Source: Coix lacryma-jobi var. lacryma-jobi | Lineage: Eukaryota; Streptophyta; Magnoliopsida; Poales; Poaceae | Reading direction: 5' to 3' | DNA length: 64,000 nt | Assembly (NCBI GenBank): GCA_009763385.1 | Contig: CM019827.1 | Location: 109,581,204-109,645,203, forward strand | Part shown: positions 30,947 through 41,457 of the stretch, piece by piece | How the letters are laid out: each line of letters starts with the position of its first letter | Position numbering within the stretch: the first letter of the stretch is position 1 | Notes under the pieces: generated by a model | The model's input: the letters and a program-made list of their open reading frames with translations, nothing else | Told to the model about the DNA's origin: nothing | Databases searched by the model: none | Program-made: the position numbers and the translations under genes

Positions 30947-31145
30947 TACTTTTAAAAACTAATAAATATTTGTTATGTTAGCTAGTGCCTTGAAACTAAT
31001 AATTTTTGAAGTTATTGATAGTTATTTTTTTAAAATAAAAATTGTCTCCATCTTGTTCAAAACGACAAAAATTGTATACTAAGGGAGTACTACACCAGTT
31101 CATATATTTTGAAAAAAGAAAAAAATATCGATCTAAACAATTAAT

Positions 31146-31493
31146 TCTTTTTTTATCTTCCCTCAATCTTTCTTCAAGTTCAAATTCCATGCCTTGCTCA
31201 TCAAAACCATGGTTACGAACTTGGAAAACCAATGATGACCGGTTTCCTTAGCTTTTTGCACACGAAACCACCTTTGGTTTAGTCTGCCATGTCATCCATG
31301 AATTCATATTTTGTTTAGCTTCAACCTTAGCCTATGTATATGTTTAATTCACGTCTGGAAAGCAAAAGTTCGGATCCGTTAATTCCATCGAGATTATATA
31401 GATGCCTGTGAGATTGATATGAGATTTGTTGTCCACGTTCCAAGCATGATGACCTCGTCAAAATGTCTACAAAAACTTTTATGTGTTGACTCA
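31146..31493. other. Unassigned intergenic sequence
   Basis: No feature recognised before the CACTA terminus at 31494. Confidence 0.4.
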
Positions 31494-31800
31494 CACTAGT
31501 AGAAAAGAGCTCTAAGCCGACGGTTCTTTTTTTTACTAGCAGTTTCACTTTAGGGCCGGCTGTGTAAAGAAATAGATGAGCCACGACTTAGTAACCACCT
31601 GTGAAAATCCATTTCCACAAGCGGTTTTTCTAAGTAAACCGTTAGTACAAATGTTACACTTTCATAGGCGGTTGTAATAAGTCAACCGCCAGTGCAAGTG
31701 TAACATTTTCACTGACGGTTGCCTTATACAAACCGCCTATGGAAATGGATTTTCACAGACGGTTTTTTAAGGCAACCGTCAGTGATTTTTCTGGTATATA
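31494..31800. repeat. CACTA-3 terminus and subterminal repeats
   Basis: Five or more words of the GACGGTT, GGCGGTT and AACCGCC family in alternating orientation after the CACTA terminus, including paired GGAAATGGATTTTCAC and GAAAATCCATTTCC stretches. Confidence 0.75.
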
Positions 31801-32295
31801 TACCCCTCCTTTCTTCCTGAGCAGAACTGTTCATCGCAGCCACCTTCCATTGGAGGACATTTTGGAGGTCCAGATCTATCAAAATATAAGGAGAGATGTT
31901 TTTATCTTGATTTTTTTTGGAAGGAGGTCGCTAAGAAAGGTTAGTTTACGTCCCTATAGTATCATTTTATTCATTCTTGCTTAATTTGAGCTACTTTTTG
32001 GATCTAGGGTTTCATCATGAGTTAGAGAGAAGAAAATCTAGCTTCTTGTCTTTATTTCTTCTAATGAGGTTGCTTAAGATGGTTACATAATGTCTCTCCT
32101 CTCTCCCTTTTTATGTTTGCTTCTCCATTTAGCTAGTTTATGCAAGATATATATTGCATCAATGGTGTGTTCTTATGTATTTATGTAGAGAGAGAAATGT
32201 AGGTTTTTTTGTTATTTTTTTAATCATGCTTATTAGGTTTTTACTTTGATCTCTCTTTTTATTTCTCAATCTATTTTATCCATATGTATCTATTT

Positions 32296-32393
32296 TAATT
32301 ATGTTACTTAGGTTTTTTATTATGCAACTTAGGTTTTTTAATTATGTAACTTAGGTTTTTTAATTATGCTACTTAGGTTTTTTACTTTAATCC
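32296..32393 (+). repeat. Short tandem repeat in the CACTA-3 leader
   Basis: Four units of about 23-27 bp built on TTATG(T/C)(T/A)ACTTAGGTTTTTT, in the intron- or leader-like region before the transposase start. Confidence 0.75.
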
Positions 32394-32463
32394 CTAGCTA
32401 ATTATGGATCTCTAGATATATATGGTTACTTGTTTTGCATTATATTGATTTTTACAGGTAATG

Positions 32464-33625
32464 ATGGAGAAGTCCTTTTGGATGTATAAGTTATCAAGAC
32501 TAGATCCATCATACATACCCGAGGTCCATAAGTTTATTGATGCCGGTAAGAACCATGCAAGGAGAACAAAAAAAGACACACATACATTGTCCATGCATGG
32601 ACTACAGAAATGTTATTGTATTTGATGACATTCAACAGATTTTTTTCATCTGGTCCACCGAACATTTATGAAGGATTACTTGATTTGGACAAAGCATGGA
32701 GAGGGTAGTTTTGCGCCTTATACAACTGGAAGCCCTTTGAACATCGATGTCGATGGTCCAGATATGCTTGTTGACGGGTTTCAGTTTGTACAAGAGACAC
32801 AAGAACCTGACGTCGAACATATTGTGGCAAATGTTCCTGATCATGGTTTCACTGGAGGAAATGAAGGTGTCAGAACTAATAATGTCCAGCCAAATAATAT
32901 GGTTGCGAAAGATGCAGAATTCCTAGAGGCAATGTTGCGTCGCCATGCGGAAGATCCATCAATGTTCTTCATGAAAGGTATTGAGGCCTTGATGCAGGCA
33001 ACAGAAGAGCCTTTGTACGATGAGTCTAAGGGTTGCACCAAAGAGTTCAATGATGTTGCGGTCTATGCTAAAGTTGTTTGTGTGCAAAGGCTACGTATGG
33101 TCTTTCTAATGCTGGCTTCGATGCGTTCTTGAGTATTATCGCAGACATGCCTCCAAAGGAGAAAACAAAGTGCCTGCTAACATGTACTATGCAAGGAAGC
33201 TAATCAGTCCACTGACGATGGGTGTTAAGAAGATCCACGCATGTATAAATTATCGTATCCTATATCGAGGTGTTGATTATAAGGACTTGGATAGCTGTCC
33301 AAATTATGGTGCAAGTAGATACAAGACGAATAAAGACTACAGAGAGGAAGAGTGTGCTGCCTCATTGTATAAAGGACAGAAGCGAAAAAGGACCCAATAG
33401 AAGACCCAAAAGAGTAGTTCAAAACCCACCAGCAATGACAAACAAGAAGTAGACTATTATACGCAGAAAAAGATTCTTGTTTTAGTGATGTGGTACCTGC
33501 TTGTGGTCGATCTATTGAGGTGTTTGTTCGCTAACCCAGAGGATGCCAAACTTATGAGCTGGCATGCTTCTGATGAGCACAAAGATGATAGGAAGCTTCA
33601 GCACCCAGACAATGGCACCCAGCTT
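32464..33625 (+). pseudogene. TNP2 transposase remnant (CACTA-3)
   Basis: The start MEKSFWMYKLSRLDPSY follows an acceptor (TTTTTACAG at 32449-32457). Transpos_assoc homology runs through PEVHKFIDAGKNHARR, then after a frameshift FDDIQQIFF and MKDYLIWTKHGEGSFAP. An open stretch follows to 33132. After a further frameshift come VKKIHACINYRILYRGVDYK, CPNYGASRYKTNKDYREE and FANPEDAKLMSWHASDE, all characteristic of TNP2. The frame has at least three lesions (two frameshifts and a stop near 33400), and the protein ends at the junction with RE-D near 33625. It is a pseudogene. Confidence 0.82.
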
Positions 33626-34000
33626 CGGGATGAGGCACCACCCCTTGAGAGCAACAACCCCTTACATAGATGGACAACTTGGTAAAGCAAGACGGGGTCA
33701 ACTGGTGAAACCGAAGCTTAAACCATCTCAGAATAGTGGTGACCAGGGAGCAAACAGGAAAGCGAAACCCGGCCACAAAAAATTCCTTGAACACAACTAC
33801 CTGGTCCACCTCTGGCTTTGGGATACTTTCCCCTTCGCAAGCCCTCGCTTTCTCCTCCTCAAGCCAACCTTGCTTCGCAAAAGATTTAAGATCCGAGCTA
33901 GAAACTTTGCTCACCCCAAAATCAAAGAGCTAACTCCACCTTCAGAAGGAGGTGAAGACCCAGATTGCACAAGCCAAGCGGTGGACTTGATGCGAGCCAT
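33626..34000 (-). pseudogene. RE-D antisense gene, N-terminal remnant
   Basis: Start at 34000 (MARIKSTA; compare MARSKQTA in RE-C), a frameshift near 33930, then VSSSDLKSFAKQGWLEEEKA, PEVDQVVVFKEFF and LRFHQLTPSCFTKLSIYV. This is the Transposase_28-like domain also encoded by RE-C at 59742. Homology ends near 33627 at the junction with CACTA-3, so only the first 125 or so residues survive. Confidence 0.75.
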
Positions 34001-34144
34001 GGCAGAAGAAATGAACTAAACAGAGAACCCTCGCGCAAACAGAGGACACAAACAAGGCAACTACCCTCGCCAAAAGTGAGCTAGAGCAACAAAATGGCCT
34101 GAAAGCAAAGGAAAACACAATGAGCACAACTCAACAATAGTGGC

Positions 34145-34152
34145 TATATATA
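34145..34152 (-). promoter_or_regulatory. TATA box of the RE-D antisense gene
   Basis: TATATATA on the minus strand, 145 bp before the ATG at 34000. Position and spacing match the boxes in RE-A, RE-B and RE-C. Confidence 0.6.
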
Positions 34153-34388
34153 ACCGTAGGGCAACGAACCGGAGCGCAAATATCGGCGGCAATCCCCACA
34201 CAGAAACGAACAAAGGATCACCGCAAAACCAGCAATCAAATCAATCGTCAAATCAAAGAAACAGTAAATCCCTAAAAACAAAGAAACGGCAGAAAACCCT
34301 CACGACCGGGTCCACAAGCAGCCACGGATACCATCTCAAAAGGGCCTGCTTGGACCCAAACTTTTTGAACCAAGTCATGGAGGGCTAC

Positions 34389-34955
34389 TGTTGGGGAAAC
34401 GACCATCGGCATCTACCCTCGCAACTGCTTTAAACAGGCCTTCGGGCAAACCCTTGCAGTTTTGTCGGGGAGAAAAGACTTCTTTCGACCGTTGTCCTAT
34501 TTCTTTGTTTTCAGGAACGAAGTGAGGCTAAGGGGCGACAAAAGGTTGGCCTCGGAAGATGGAGACTGGGAACCCTCGCCCGAGGGTAGGCGATGACTGG
34601 CGGCCTCCGGGGGTTTGGAGATGGCAATCCGGGCCTGGCGGCAGCGGGCAGAGCTAAGAAGGAATTAGGGTTTCTCGCATGTAGTTGTACAATTGTACAC
34701 CCGATTCCCAGCTGCTCTTGACAGCTGGCGTTATACTTTTCCGTAATTTACCTGGTGACCCTTGGTATGCCCTATAAATAACCATGGATGAACTGTAAAG
34801 AGCAAGAGCAATTTTGAAAAAAGAAAAGTTTGGCGAAGCTTGTTCAGTCCATTGTTTCCGCTTCCGTCTCATTTTTCATCATTCATTGGTTGTGGTAAAC
34901 CCTCACCCCACCCTGGTACATTGTGCGGGGGTCGAGGATAGGTGTGAACCCCACA
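34389..34955 (+). repeat. RE-D 3' LTR
   Basis: 567 bp from TGTTGGGGAAAC to GTGAACCCCACA. TATAAATA at 34773-34780. The end aligns with the RE-C LTR end (GGTGTGTATCCAACA on RE-C's sense strand). No matching left LTR is in the window. Confidence 0.68.
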
Positions 34956-36983
34956 GGCTACATGCACCCTACCGCACATATGCATACATACACCATTTGT
35001 TTAATATATCTTATTAAGTTTTACAAAAAAAAATCTAGATGATGCACATGGGTCATGATATTTTTACAAATAGAATCAAGTGACATGAGTAAGATATTTC
35101 AAGCTAGGCACTATAGCATAGAGCATGATTTTAGAAAAAAAATATTAAAACTAGTTTTATATTTTTTTGAGCTAATAATTTTTCTATGAATTTTCTAAGA
35201 TTAGACTAGCTTTTATACGTACAAATATATTTGGACAAATTTTTGACTTTTTTGAGCTTTTTAGATATTTTTTAAATATATTTTTACTCCAAATTATCTT
35301 CTCGAACTTTCAACTTAGTCCAACTTACCTTCTTTTATGTGGCACCACATCAGAAAAATCACTATCAAAATAGATGAAGGTGCAAAAGTGAACGATTTTT
35401 TAAGAGTTGAGGGGATTAGAAAAGTAGCTTTGTATATATAGATTATAAAGAAGAAATCGAACGACTGCAATGTTGAAACTGAAAGAGAGGTAAATTGGAG
35501 CTTTTCCATCCAACAATCCCGAGATGGAGCAGCGAGGACTCCCGCGCCGAGATGCTGCCCGAGGAGGCGAGGACGTGGTGGTGGTGGCGCGCAGCCTCAC
35601 AGCATCATTCCAATTACCACAACACGCTATGCTGTCCAAATGGATCGGGCCAAATGGGCTAGCACATAGTACGGAGTAACAAACAAGTGTTGGCCCATTG
35701 CCCCAGCACAAGCACGTCATGAAGCACAAGCACATCGTTTAGGGAGGCACATATGACTTTTTCCGTAGATGTGCTGGTAAAGCATGATGGGGCTAACGGT
35801 TTGATAGATTATGGGAATTGGAAATGGCTAAATTCCCATCACCACTCCCTCCGGCGGCGTTGGCCATTTTACCTTAGATTCGTGGTGCAAGTGTTTTTGA
35901 ATGGATTGCAAAGAGACCTACCAGACCTAATAAGGCGTGTGATTGAGTGGTGGGTAAATTGGACAACTACGATTCCCTAGGTACGGGCTCCGATCGCTTT
36001 GAACTTATTCACGACTAATTTCGAATGTTTCAATAATATTCTATAAAAAAACCAAAGTATGGTTAATAAACCGACTAATAAGTTTAAGCGAACAGAGCCA
36101 TTGAGGTTTCTAGATGTCCCCAAATTGACTTTATTTCTTCACCTTTACGAGTTCTTTTGTGATCACTCATGAGACATGCTCGAGTGGGTGAAGTTCACAA
36201 GATTTTATCAGAATAGAAGTCCGAAGAATTCAACTCATGTTCTCCTAAGGAGTTCATTGTACACTAGATATTAGGAACCCAACTTGAACTAATATAATTT
36301 GTGTGTCGTGTATATTAACTTTGTAACTTGATACACATAATACACACTTTTAGGGTGAACCACCTTGCTGCGCGCTGCGAGGATGCAGCGAGCAATGACC
36401 ACCTCAACTCCTCAAGCGTAAGTCCATATTCGTTTCCGTGTCTGGTTTTACCGTCGTTTCATATTAAAATGTAGAAGGAAAAAGCAGTCAAGGAGTTTTT
36501 CGACCATTGATTTCTTAATGTTTTTCTCTCCTCCCTTATTAATTTGGATGCCAAATCATATTTTTTGCTCACGTGGCGTAATATTAATTCTATGTAAAAA
36601 ATGCGTAGGGACTGGCCTCATACGCCGTGGATCATACTGCCAGTAGTTTGTAATAGCACCTTAATGTTCATGTTCATCCGGAGCGGTTAGCTGGGCTCGG
36701 AATTTCGGTAGCTGTGAAAATCCGCTTCCTTCTAACTATAAGAGCATGTCCATTAGTCACGAGCGAAGCCACGTTCAGCTTCCCTGGTGCATAGGCGCCA
36801 GGCTAAATTTTGTTGCTAGCACTAAAGATTTTAAAATTTACTATATATCTTTATAAAAATATATGTGCTCGTCAGGGTTTACCTGTTGATGGCTTCACCC
36901 CTGCCAACGGTTCTATATTCTCACTCCTCATCTCTATATAAAACTACGAGAAGATGACTAACTTTTTCTTCTCTAACACGTCC
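34956..36983. other. Intergenic sequence without recognised genes
   Basis: About 2 kb, AT-rich to 35400, then a more balanced part (35500-35750) with an open but unrecognised 111-codon minus-strand frame (35400-35735) that I do not call. No repeats or element ends were found. It could hold gene relics. Confidence 0.4.
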
Positions 36984-36986
36984 TTA

Positions 36987-37401
36987 GAGGGTGTTTGGTT
37001 TCACTCCACTAAACTTTAGTCACTAAACTCTAGTCACTTTTAGTGGCTAAAATGCCGGGGGTGTTTGACATTTTAGCCACTAAAAGTGACTAAAGTTTAA
37101 TGACTAAAATTTAGGGGTTGTTTGGTTGCTAGCCACACCTTGCCACACTTTATCTTAGGCAAGTTTGACCAAGTTGACAAGTATTTGGTTGATGACTAAG
37201 CTTAGGCAAAAATTCTTGTAGGCTCCTCATGTCATAGAGTAGAAAAAGTGTGGCAAGATTCCCTTAGGCACGATAAAGTGTGGCAACCAATTTGCTTGCC
37301 ACACTTCTTGTGGCTTGCCATATTTGACTAAGCTTAGTTATGGTAAACTATGGCTAGCAACCAAACATGCCCTAATTAGTAGGGTAGATCCAAACACCCC
37401 C
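36987..37401. mobile_element. Tourist-like MITE (outer of a nested pair)
   Basis: Inverted termini GAGGGTGTTTGG and the complement of CCAAACACCCCC, flanked by TTA at 36984-36986 and 37402-37404. The interior has TTTAGTCACTAAA words mirrored by TTTTAGCCACTAAAA. A second MITE is nested inside (37114-37372). Confidence 0.72.
37114..37372. mobile_element. MITE nested in the previous one
   Basis: Inverted termini share TGTTTGGTTGCTAGCCA and its complement TGGCTAGCAACCAAACA. The interior repeats TTGCCACACTT and AAGTGTGGCAA. The flanking duplication is unclear (TTA to the left, TAA to the right), so the superfamily is uncertain. Confidence 0.7.
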
Positions 37402-37404
37402 TTA

Positions 37405-38098
37405 ATATCCGTCTCTTTTTTAGTGGCCACTAAAAAAACACTCTATCTCTCCTCAAATAAAGTGGAAGTTACATTTGTCCCCATAAGCTCTCAACGGTTA
37501 CTTCTCCTTACTCTCTCTCGCTCCCTCTGCCATGGCCGTGCCCCCGTCGAGCACAGTAGCACACCCAGGTCCGTGCGCCAAGATCCTCATTGAGCACACT
37601 CATGGACGCCTTTAGGTCTGCCACAGAGCCGCTAGATCCGCTCGTGAGCCGGCCGCCGCAGGGCTGTGATAGACGCCGGGCACCGCCGGGCCGCGTGCTC
37701 CGCACGGGTGATCGGTGTCGGCCATGCTAGATCCCGTGAAGGAGGTTGTCGTCAGAGACGATGTGGAGACCGCTTAGGCGAGCCCTCGTCCTCGCTAGGG
37801 TCGGGGTCAAGGACTTCGCCGAGCTCCCAACGGAGAAGATGTCAACTCGTGAAAATCTCGCCGAAGATGTACGGAGGGGAGAGAAAAATAAAAAATAAAT
37901 AAATAAAATATAACCGATAGCTATATATTATTAGTGGTTTCTCCTATTAATATTTTTAAAAGTTGGACCACTCCAATATTATCTTATCGAGGATTTGTAT
38001 TAGGGAGCTATCGGAGATGCTCTGATTAGATATGTTATATATAGTAGATATATTTATAAAATTAATAGGGGTTTATTTTCCACTGCATGATTACTAAC
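37405..38098. other. Intergenic sequence without recognised genes
   Basis: Contains a GC-rich part (about 37500-37880) with only short frames of no recognisable homology. Confidence 0.35.
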
Positions 38099-38325
38099 TC
38101 AAGCCTTATTTAGTTTCCACCCTAAAACTTTTCACACATCACATCAAATATTTAGACACATGCATGAAGTATTAAATATAGACTAAAAAATAATTAATTA
38201 CACATATTACATGTAATTTACGAGACGATTTTTTAAGCCTAATAAGTTCGTGTGTTTGACAATGTTGTGCTACAATAAATATGTGATAATAATTGATTAA
38301 TTTGTCTCACTGCTTATAGACAGAA
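38099..38325. repeat. Relic of a common grass MITE (copy 1)
   Basis: Starts GCCTTATTTAGTTTCCACCC and continues with ACACATGCATGAAGTATTAA and TTGACAATGTTGTGCTACA-like words, a family seen repeatedly in the window. No clear right terminus. Confidence 0.55.
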
Positions 38326-38352
38326 TATGTAATTTATTTTCTTATTATTTTA

Positions 38353-38780
38353 TTTTGATCTTGTTCAGTTCGTGAATTTTTTTGGAAAAAAGTTCCTACA
38401 GCACTTTCGTTGTTATTTGATAAACTTTATCCAAACATGGACTAACTAGACTCAAAAGATTCGTCTTGACATTTATAAACAAACTGTACAATTAATTATT
38501 TTTTTATCTATATTTAATGGAATTTGCTATATTTTAGGTGTCTAAGATATAACATTTTTTCAGGCGACGACTACAACCTTCAGATCTTCATCCAATGGTC
38601 CAAATCTATTAGCACAAATCACAAGAAAAAATGACAATTTTTTCTATAAAAGGACAAAGACAAAACTGTTCAGACGCCTGAAATATAGGAAATGTGATAT
38701 TTAATATTTTATATATGCAACTAAAGATTCCATGTGATGAAGAATCTTAGAAAATTTTAAGAAATGAACATAGACAAAAA
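38353..38780. repeat. Relic of the same MITE family (copy 2), interrupted
   Basis: Left part GTTCAGTTCGTG, TACAGCACTTTCGTTGTTAT and CATGGACTAACTAGACTC. Near 38537-38700 about 165 bp is inserted whose ends are loosely inverted (TTAGGTGTCTAAGATAT against ATATTTCAGGCGTCT), after which family sequence resumes (TATGCAACTAAAGATTC). Confidence 0.5.
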
Positions 38781-38949
38781 AAACCTTATTTTTCGCATCC
38801 CAACAAAGGCAGCACATTTTTTTTGATTTTTATTGCTCTGCCAAGTCCCAACTGACAACTCACAACCACCTGAAACGAATACTCCTCCGTACTTGGCAGA
38901 AATGTGGGGACAAGAACAAGTTGCAAGATTCATCATGGCATGGCGGCAG

Positions 38950-39160
38950 GCAATGTTTAGTTCTCAAAATTTTGACAAAAAGTTACTATAGTATTTTCAT
39001 TATTATTTGACAAACTTTGTCCAAACATGAATTAGTTGGGTTTAAAAAATTTGTCTTGATATTTACATATAAACTATATAATTAATTATCTTTTAGTCTA
39101 TATTTACTATATTTAATGCTCATACGTCTAAAAGTTCGATGTGACATAAAATCTTAGTAA
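38950..39160. repeat. Relic of the same MITE family (copy 3)
   Basis: AATGTTTAGTTCTCAAAATT, ATTATTTGACAAACTTTGTC and TGATATTTACATATAAACTA words in the family order. It ends about 270 bp downstream of the host gene's stop codon (minus-strand sense). Confidence 0.5.
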
Positions 39161-39268
39161 CTAAATGATCTGAAGCGCGGTTGCATATGGTAGACCGGGG
39201 CGATCAGAAGAGATCTCATCATAGCAAGCAACATTGAAGCCAAAACAAATTCTGTAATCAGCACAAAG

Positions 39269-39274
39269 TTTATT
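39269..39274 (-). terminator. Polyadenylation signal of the alpha/beta hydrolase gene
   Basis: AATAAA on the minus strand, about 160 nt beyond the stop codon at 39433, a suitable distance for a plant 3' UTR. Confidence 0.5.
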
Positions 39275-39432
39275 GCTGGACCCTTACTGGATACTCCATA
39301 ACCATAGACCATAGTAGCAGGAAGGAACCTAGAATAGAATGGAATCCGTCAACCGTCATAGATGGACCACGCACGCGCGGTTGAAGGCCATGGGCATGTC
39401 ACGCACGGACGCACGCAGGAGGCGTGCCCAAA

Positions 39433-40425
39433 CTACTTGTCGCTGTGGTGCGCGCCCGCGACGGTGGCTGCGGCGCGTGCCTTGAGCCAGTCTATGATTT
39501 CGTCGAACACCTTCTCGACGTTCTCCTCGGGCTCGCCGATGATCTGGTGCCACATCCCGGGGTAGACGCGCAGCGTCTTGTCGCTGCTCCCGGCGCGGCT
39601 GTAGAGCTCCTGGACGCAGGCCGGGTCGCAGACGGTGTCCTCGGCGCCGTGCACGACGAGGAGCGGCAGCCGCACCTCCTCGAACCGCTGCTGCAGCTCG
39701 CGGCAGACGCGGAGGAGCTCGAGCGCGGTGGCGGCCCTGGGCGGCGCCGTGGTGCGGCGCGGGGAGGCGAGCGCGAGCGCGCGCTTCCAGTCGACCTTGA
39801 AGGAGCGCGCGGGGATGTTCCCCCTGGTGAAGGCGACGCGCCAGGTGGGGACGACGGCGGCGGCGGCGGCGAGCAGGTGCTCGAGCGGCCAGGGCGGCTT
39901 GAACCTGGGGCTGACCCCGCACATGGCGCCGTTGAGGACGGCGCCGTCCCGCCAGAGGTCCGTGTTGCGGAGGTGGAGCAGCAGCGCGATGGCGCCGCCG
40001 AGCGACTCCCCGTAGAGGAAGCAGGGGAGCGGGGGCGGGTAGTCGGCGCGGAAGGGCGCGAAGGCGGCGTCGCAGTCGTCGAGCACGGGGCCGATGTCGG
40101 GGAGGTGGTCCTGGAGGCCGTCGGAGAAGCCGTGGCCCTGGTGGTCGAGCGCGGCCACGGCGAAGCCCGCGGCGGCGAGGTGGACGGCGGTGAGCTGGAC
40201 CATCCAGCTGGACTCGCCGGTGAAGCCGTGCACCACGGCCACGGCGCCCAGGACGGGGCTGCCGTTGTCCCCGCGGGGCACCCAGCGCTGGGTGAAGATG
40301 CGCAGGCCCCGCGGGTTGACGAAGGAGGCGGCGGAGTGGGTCACGCCGTGCCGCGCGTAGAACTCGTCGGGCGTCAGGCGCCCGAAGGGGCTCCGCTCGT
40401 CGGCCTCCGCGATCGGGTGCACCAT
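39433..40425 (-). CDS. Alpha/beta hydrolase, monoacylglycerol lipase / caffeoylshikimate esterase family
   Basis: 330 residues, intronless and GC-rich, and the only convincing host gene here. Serine hydrolase of the Hydrolase_4 (serine aminopeptidase S33) family. Seen: VVHGFTGESSW (oxyanion-hole region, 64-74), ALDHQGHGFSDG (92-103), nucleophile elbow YGESLGG with Ser141 in G-x-S-x-G, Asp263 in HGAEDTVCD, and His293 in MWHQI, a complete catalytic triad in the usual order. There is no signal peptide or transmembrane segment, so it is probably cytosolic or membrane-peripheral. Relatives hydrolyse monoacylglycerols, lysophospholipids or caffeoyl shikimate in lignin synthesis; the sequence alone does not settle the substrate. 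I start at 40425 because HPIAEADERSPFG and the conserved LTPDEFYARHGV follow directly. Size and motifs are intact. Confidence 0.92.
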   Translation of the reverse strand: MVHPIAEADERSPFGRLTPDEFYARHGVTHSAASFVNPRGLRIFTQRWVPRGDNGSPVLGAVAVVHGFTGESSWMVQLTAVHLAAAGFAVAALDHQGHGFSDGLQDHLPDIGPVLDDCDAAFAPFRADYPPPLPCFLYGESLGGAIALLLHLRNTDLWRDGAVLNGAMCGVSPRFKPPWPLEHLLAAAAAVVPTWRVAFTRGNIPARSFKVDWKRALALASPRRTTAPPRAATALELLRVCRELQQRFEEVRLPLLVVHGAEDTVCDPACVQELYSRAGSSDKTLRVYPGMWHQIIGEPEENVEKVFDEIIDWLKARAAATVAGAHHSDK

Positions 40426-40520
40426 CTTGCTGGCTGCTGCTGCTCGTCGGCTCCGGTGTTTGGCGCTCCCCCGCTCAGCTGCAGCTGCTGCCTGGAGTGC
40501 CTGCTGGGTGGATTAGAATG

Positions 40521-40526
40521 AATATA
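40521..40526 (-). promoter_or_regulatory. Possible TATA box of the hydrolase gene
   Basis: TATATT on the minus strand, about 95 bp before the ATG. A CCAAT word on the same strand lies near 40690. Only a plausible core promoter. Confidence 0.4.
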
Positions 40527-40860
40527 GGCAGGGAGGTGGAAACAAGGGGTCACTGAAGTGGACTGGAGAGAATTGGGGGAGGCGTTGCTTGTATCGGACC
40601 GCCCGCCTGCCCGCATCCGCCCTCCGGTGCGGGATGGAAACAATGGGGATGAGAAAGGCAGCAGGGGCGGGCGCCGGCGCCACATTTTATTGGACTTGGA
40701 CTCTCCGGCGTGGCCGGTGGGAATGGAACGGGCAAGCAACACCGGATGTATAGGCGCAATCCGTGTGCCGCCGCGCCTGCGTGTTGGGTTGCAGTCCGTG
40801 TGCTTTTTTTTCGACCTTCCTCTGGCCTGCTACTGGCAACCGACACTACACCACGACGTA

Positions 40861-41092
40861 GTCCCTCCGTCCCAAAATACTCGTTTTCGCTTCGCGAGAA
40901 ATAAATGCCTACAATTTTTATAAATAATAAATATTATCGATTAGTATCATAATTAGTATCATCGAAAAGATCTTTGAATCTAGTTTTTTAACAAAATTAT
41001 TTAAATATATAAATATTGCACGTATTTTCTATAAATCAAGTCAAACTTGTGGCACGAAAACCGAAAACGACAAATAATTTGGACTGAGGGAG
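40861..41092. mobile_element. Stowaway-like MITE upstream of the hydrolase gene
   Basis: 232 bp with inverted termini GTCCCTCCGTCCCAAAATA and the complement of ATTTGGACTGAGGGAG, flanked by TA (40859-40860 and 41093-41094). Paired ACTCGTTTTCG and CGAAAACGACA stretches lie inside. It sits about 435 bp upstream of the hydrolase start. Confidence 0.88.
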
Positions 41093-41105
41093 TAGTGTTT
41101 AGTTA

Positions 41106-41450
41106 GGGTGTGTTCGTTTCCCTAGCAAATTTTTTTTTACCTGTCACATTGGATATTACGACACTAGTTTAGTCTATTAAAAATAAATTAATTATAAAAC
41201 TAACTACAGGGCCATATGCTAATTACTAAGACGAATCTATTAAGGTAAATTAATCTGTTATTAGCGAATGTTTACTGTAGCATCACATTATCAAAACATG
41301 AACTATTTAAGTTTAATAGATTCGTCTCGTGAATTAGTCTTCGACTGATAAATTAGTTTTTTAATTATTATATTTTTAATAGGCTAAATTAGAGCCGCAA
41401 TATTTGATGGGGCGGGGCAAAAATATTTTGCCATGGAAACGAACATGCCC
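41106..41450. mobile_element. Tourist-like MITE
   Basis: 345 bp, termini GGGTGTGTTCGTTTCC and the complement of GGAAACGAACATGCCC, flanked by TTA (41103-41105 and 41451-41453), as for PIF/Harbinger-type MITEs. The interior has AGACGAATCTATTAA and TTAATAGATTCGTCT mirrored. Confidence 0.88.
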
Positions 41451-41457
41451 TTACTTA

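Larger units (their letters stand above)
29627..31145. repeat. Tandem direct duplication, about 0.58-kb unit
   Basis: Copy 1 spans about 29627-30210 and copy 2 about 30211-31145. Both run in the same order from CTTGACA(CA)ACCC and GGATAC, through GGATCCTATTCTCATAAATT, to CTTGTTCAAAACGACAAAAA and GGGAGTACTACACCAGTTC. Copy 2 is longer because a Stowaway MITE is inserted (30672-30946). Copies differ by many substitutions and small indels, so the duplication is old. Confidence 0.8.
31494..33625 (+). mobile_element. CACTA-3: left part of a CACTA element, right side lost
   Basis: It starts with the terminus CACTAGTAGAAAAGAGC at 31494. Subterminal repeats to about 31800 alternate GGCGGTT- and AACCGCC-like words. 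The transposase reads plus strand. At about 33625 the TNP2 homology switches abruptly to a retrotransposon fragment (RE-D). I find no right terminus (CTACTAGTG) downstream, so the element was truncated by deletion or rearrangement. Confidence 0.78.
33626..34955 (+). mobile_element. RE-D: retrotransposon fragment, antisense-gene start plus 3' LTR
   Basis: The fragment comprises the 5' part of an antisense gene (minus strand), its TATA box, a polypurine-like ATGGAGGGCTAC and an LTR at 34389-34955. Gene content and LTR features match RE-C: both have CCTTGGTAT(T/G)CCCTATAAATA in the LTR. Everything upstream of the antisense gene start is gone, and the left edge joins CACTA-3 directly with no target duplication. 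Confidence 0.72.

Noticed and set aside
35400..35735. 111-codon minus-strand frame
   Set aside because: No recognisable domain, no clear promoter and mixed composition; not enough to call a gene.
39356..40521. Plus-strand frame of 365 codons over the hydrolase gene
   Set aside because: Antisense shadow of a GC-rich gene; the minus strand has full catalytic motifs.
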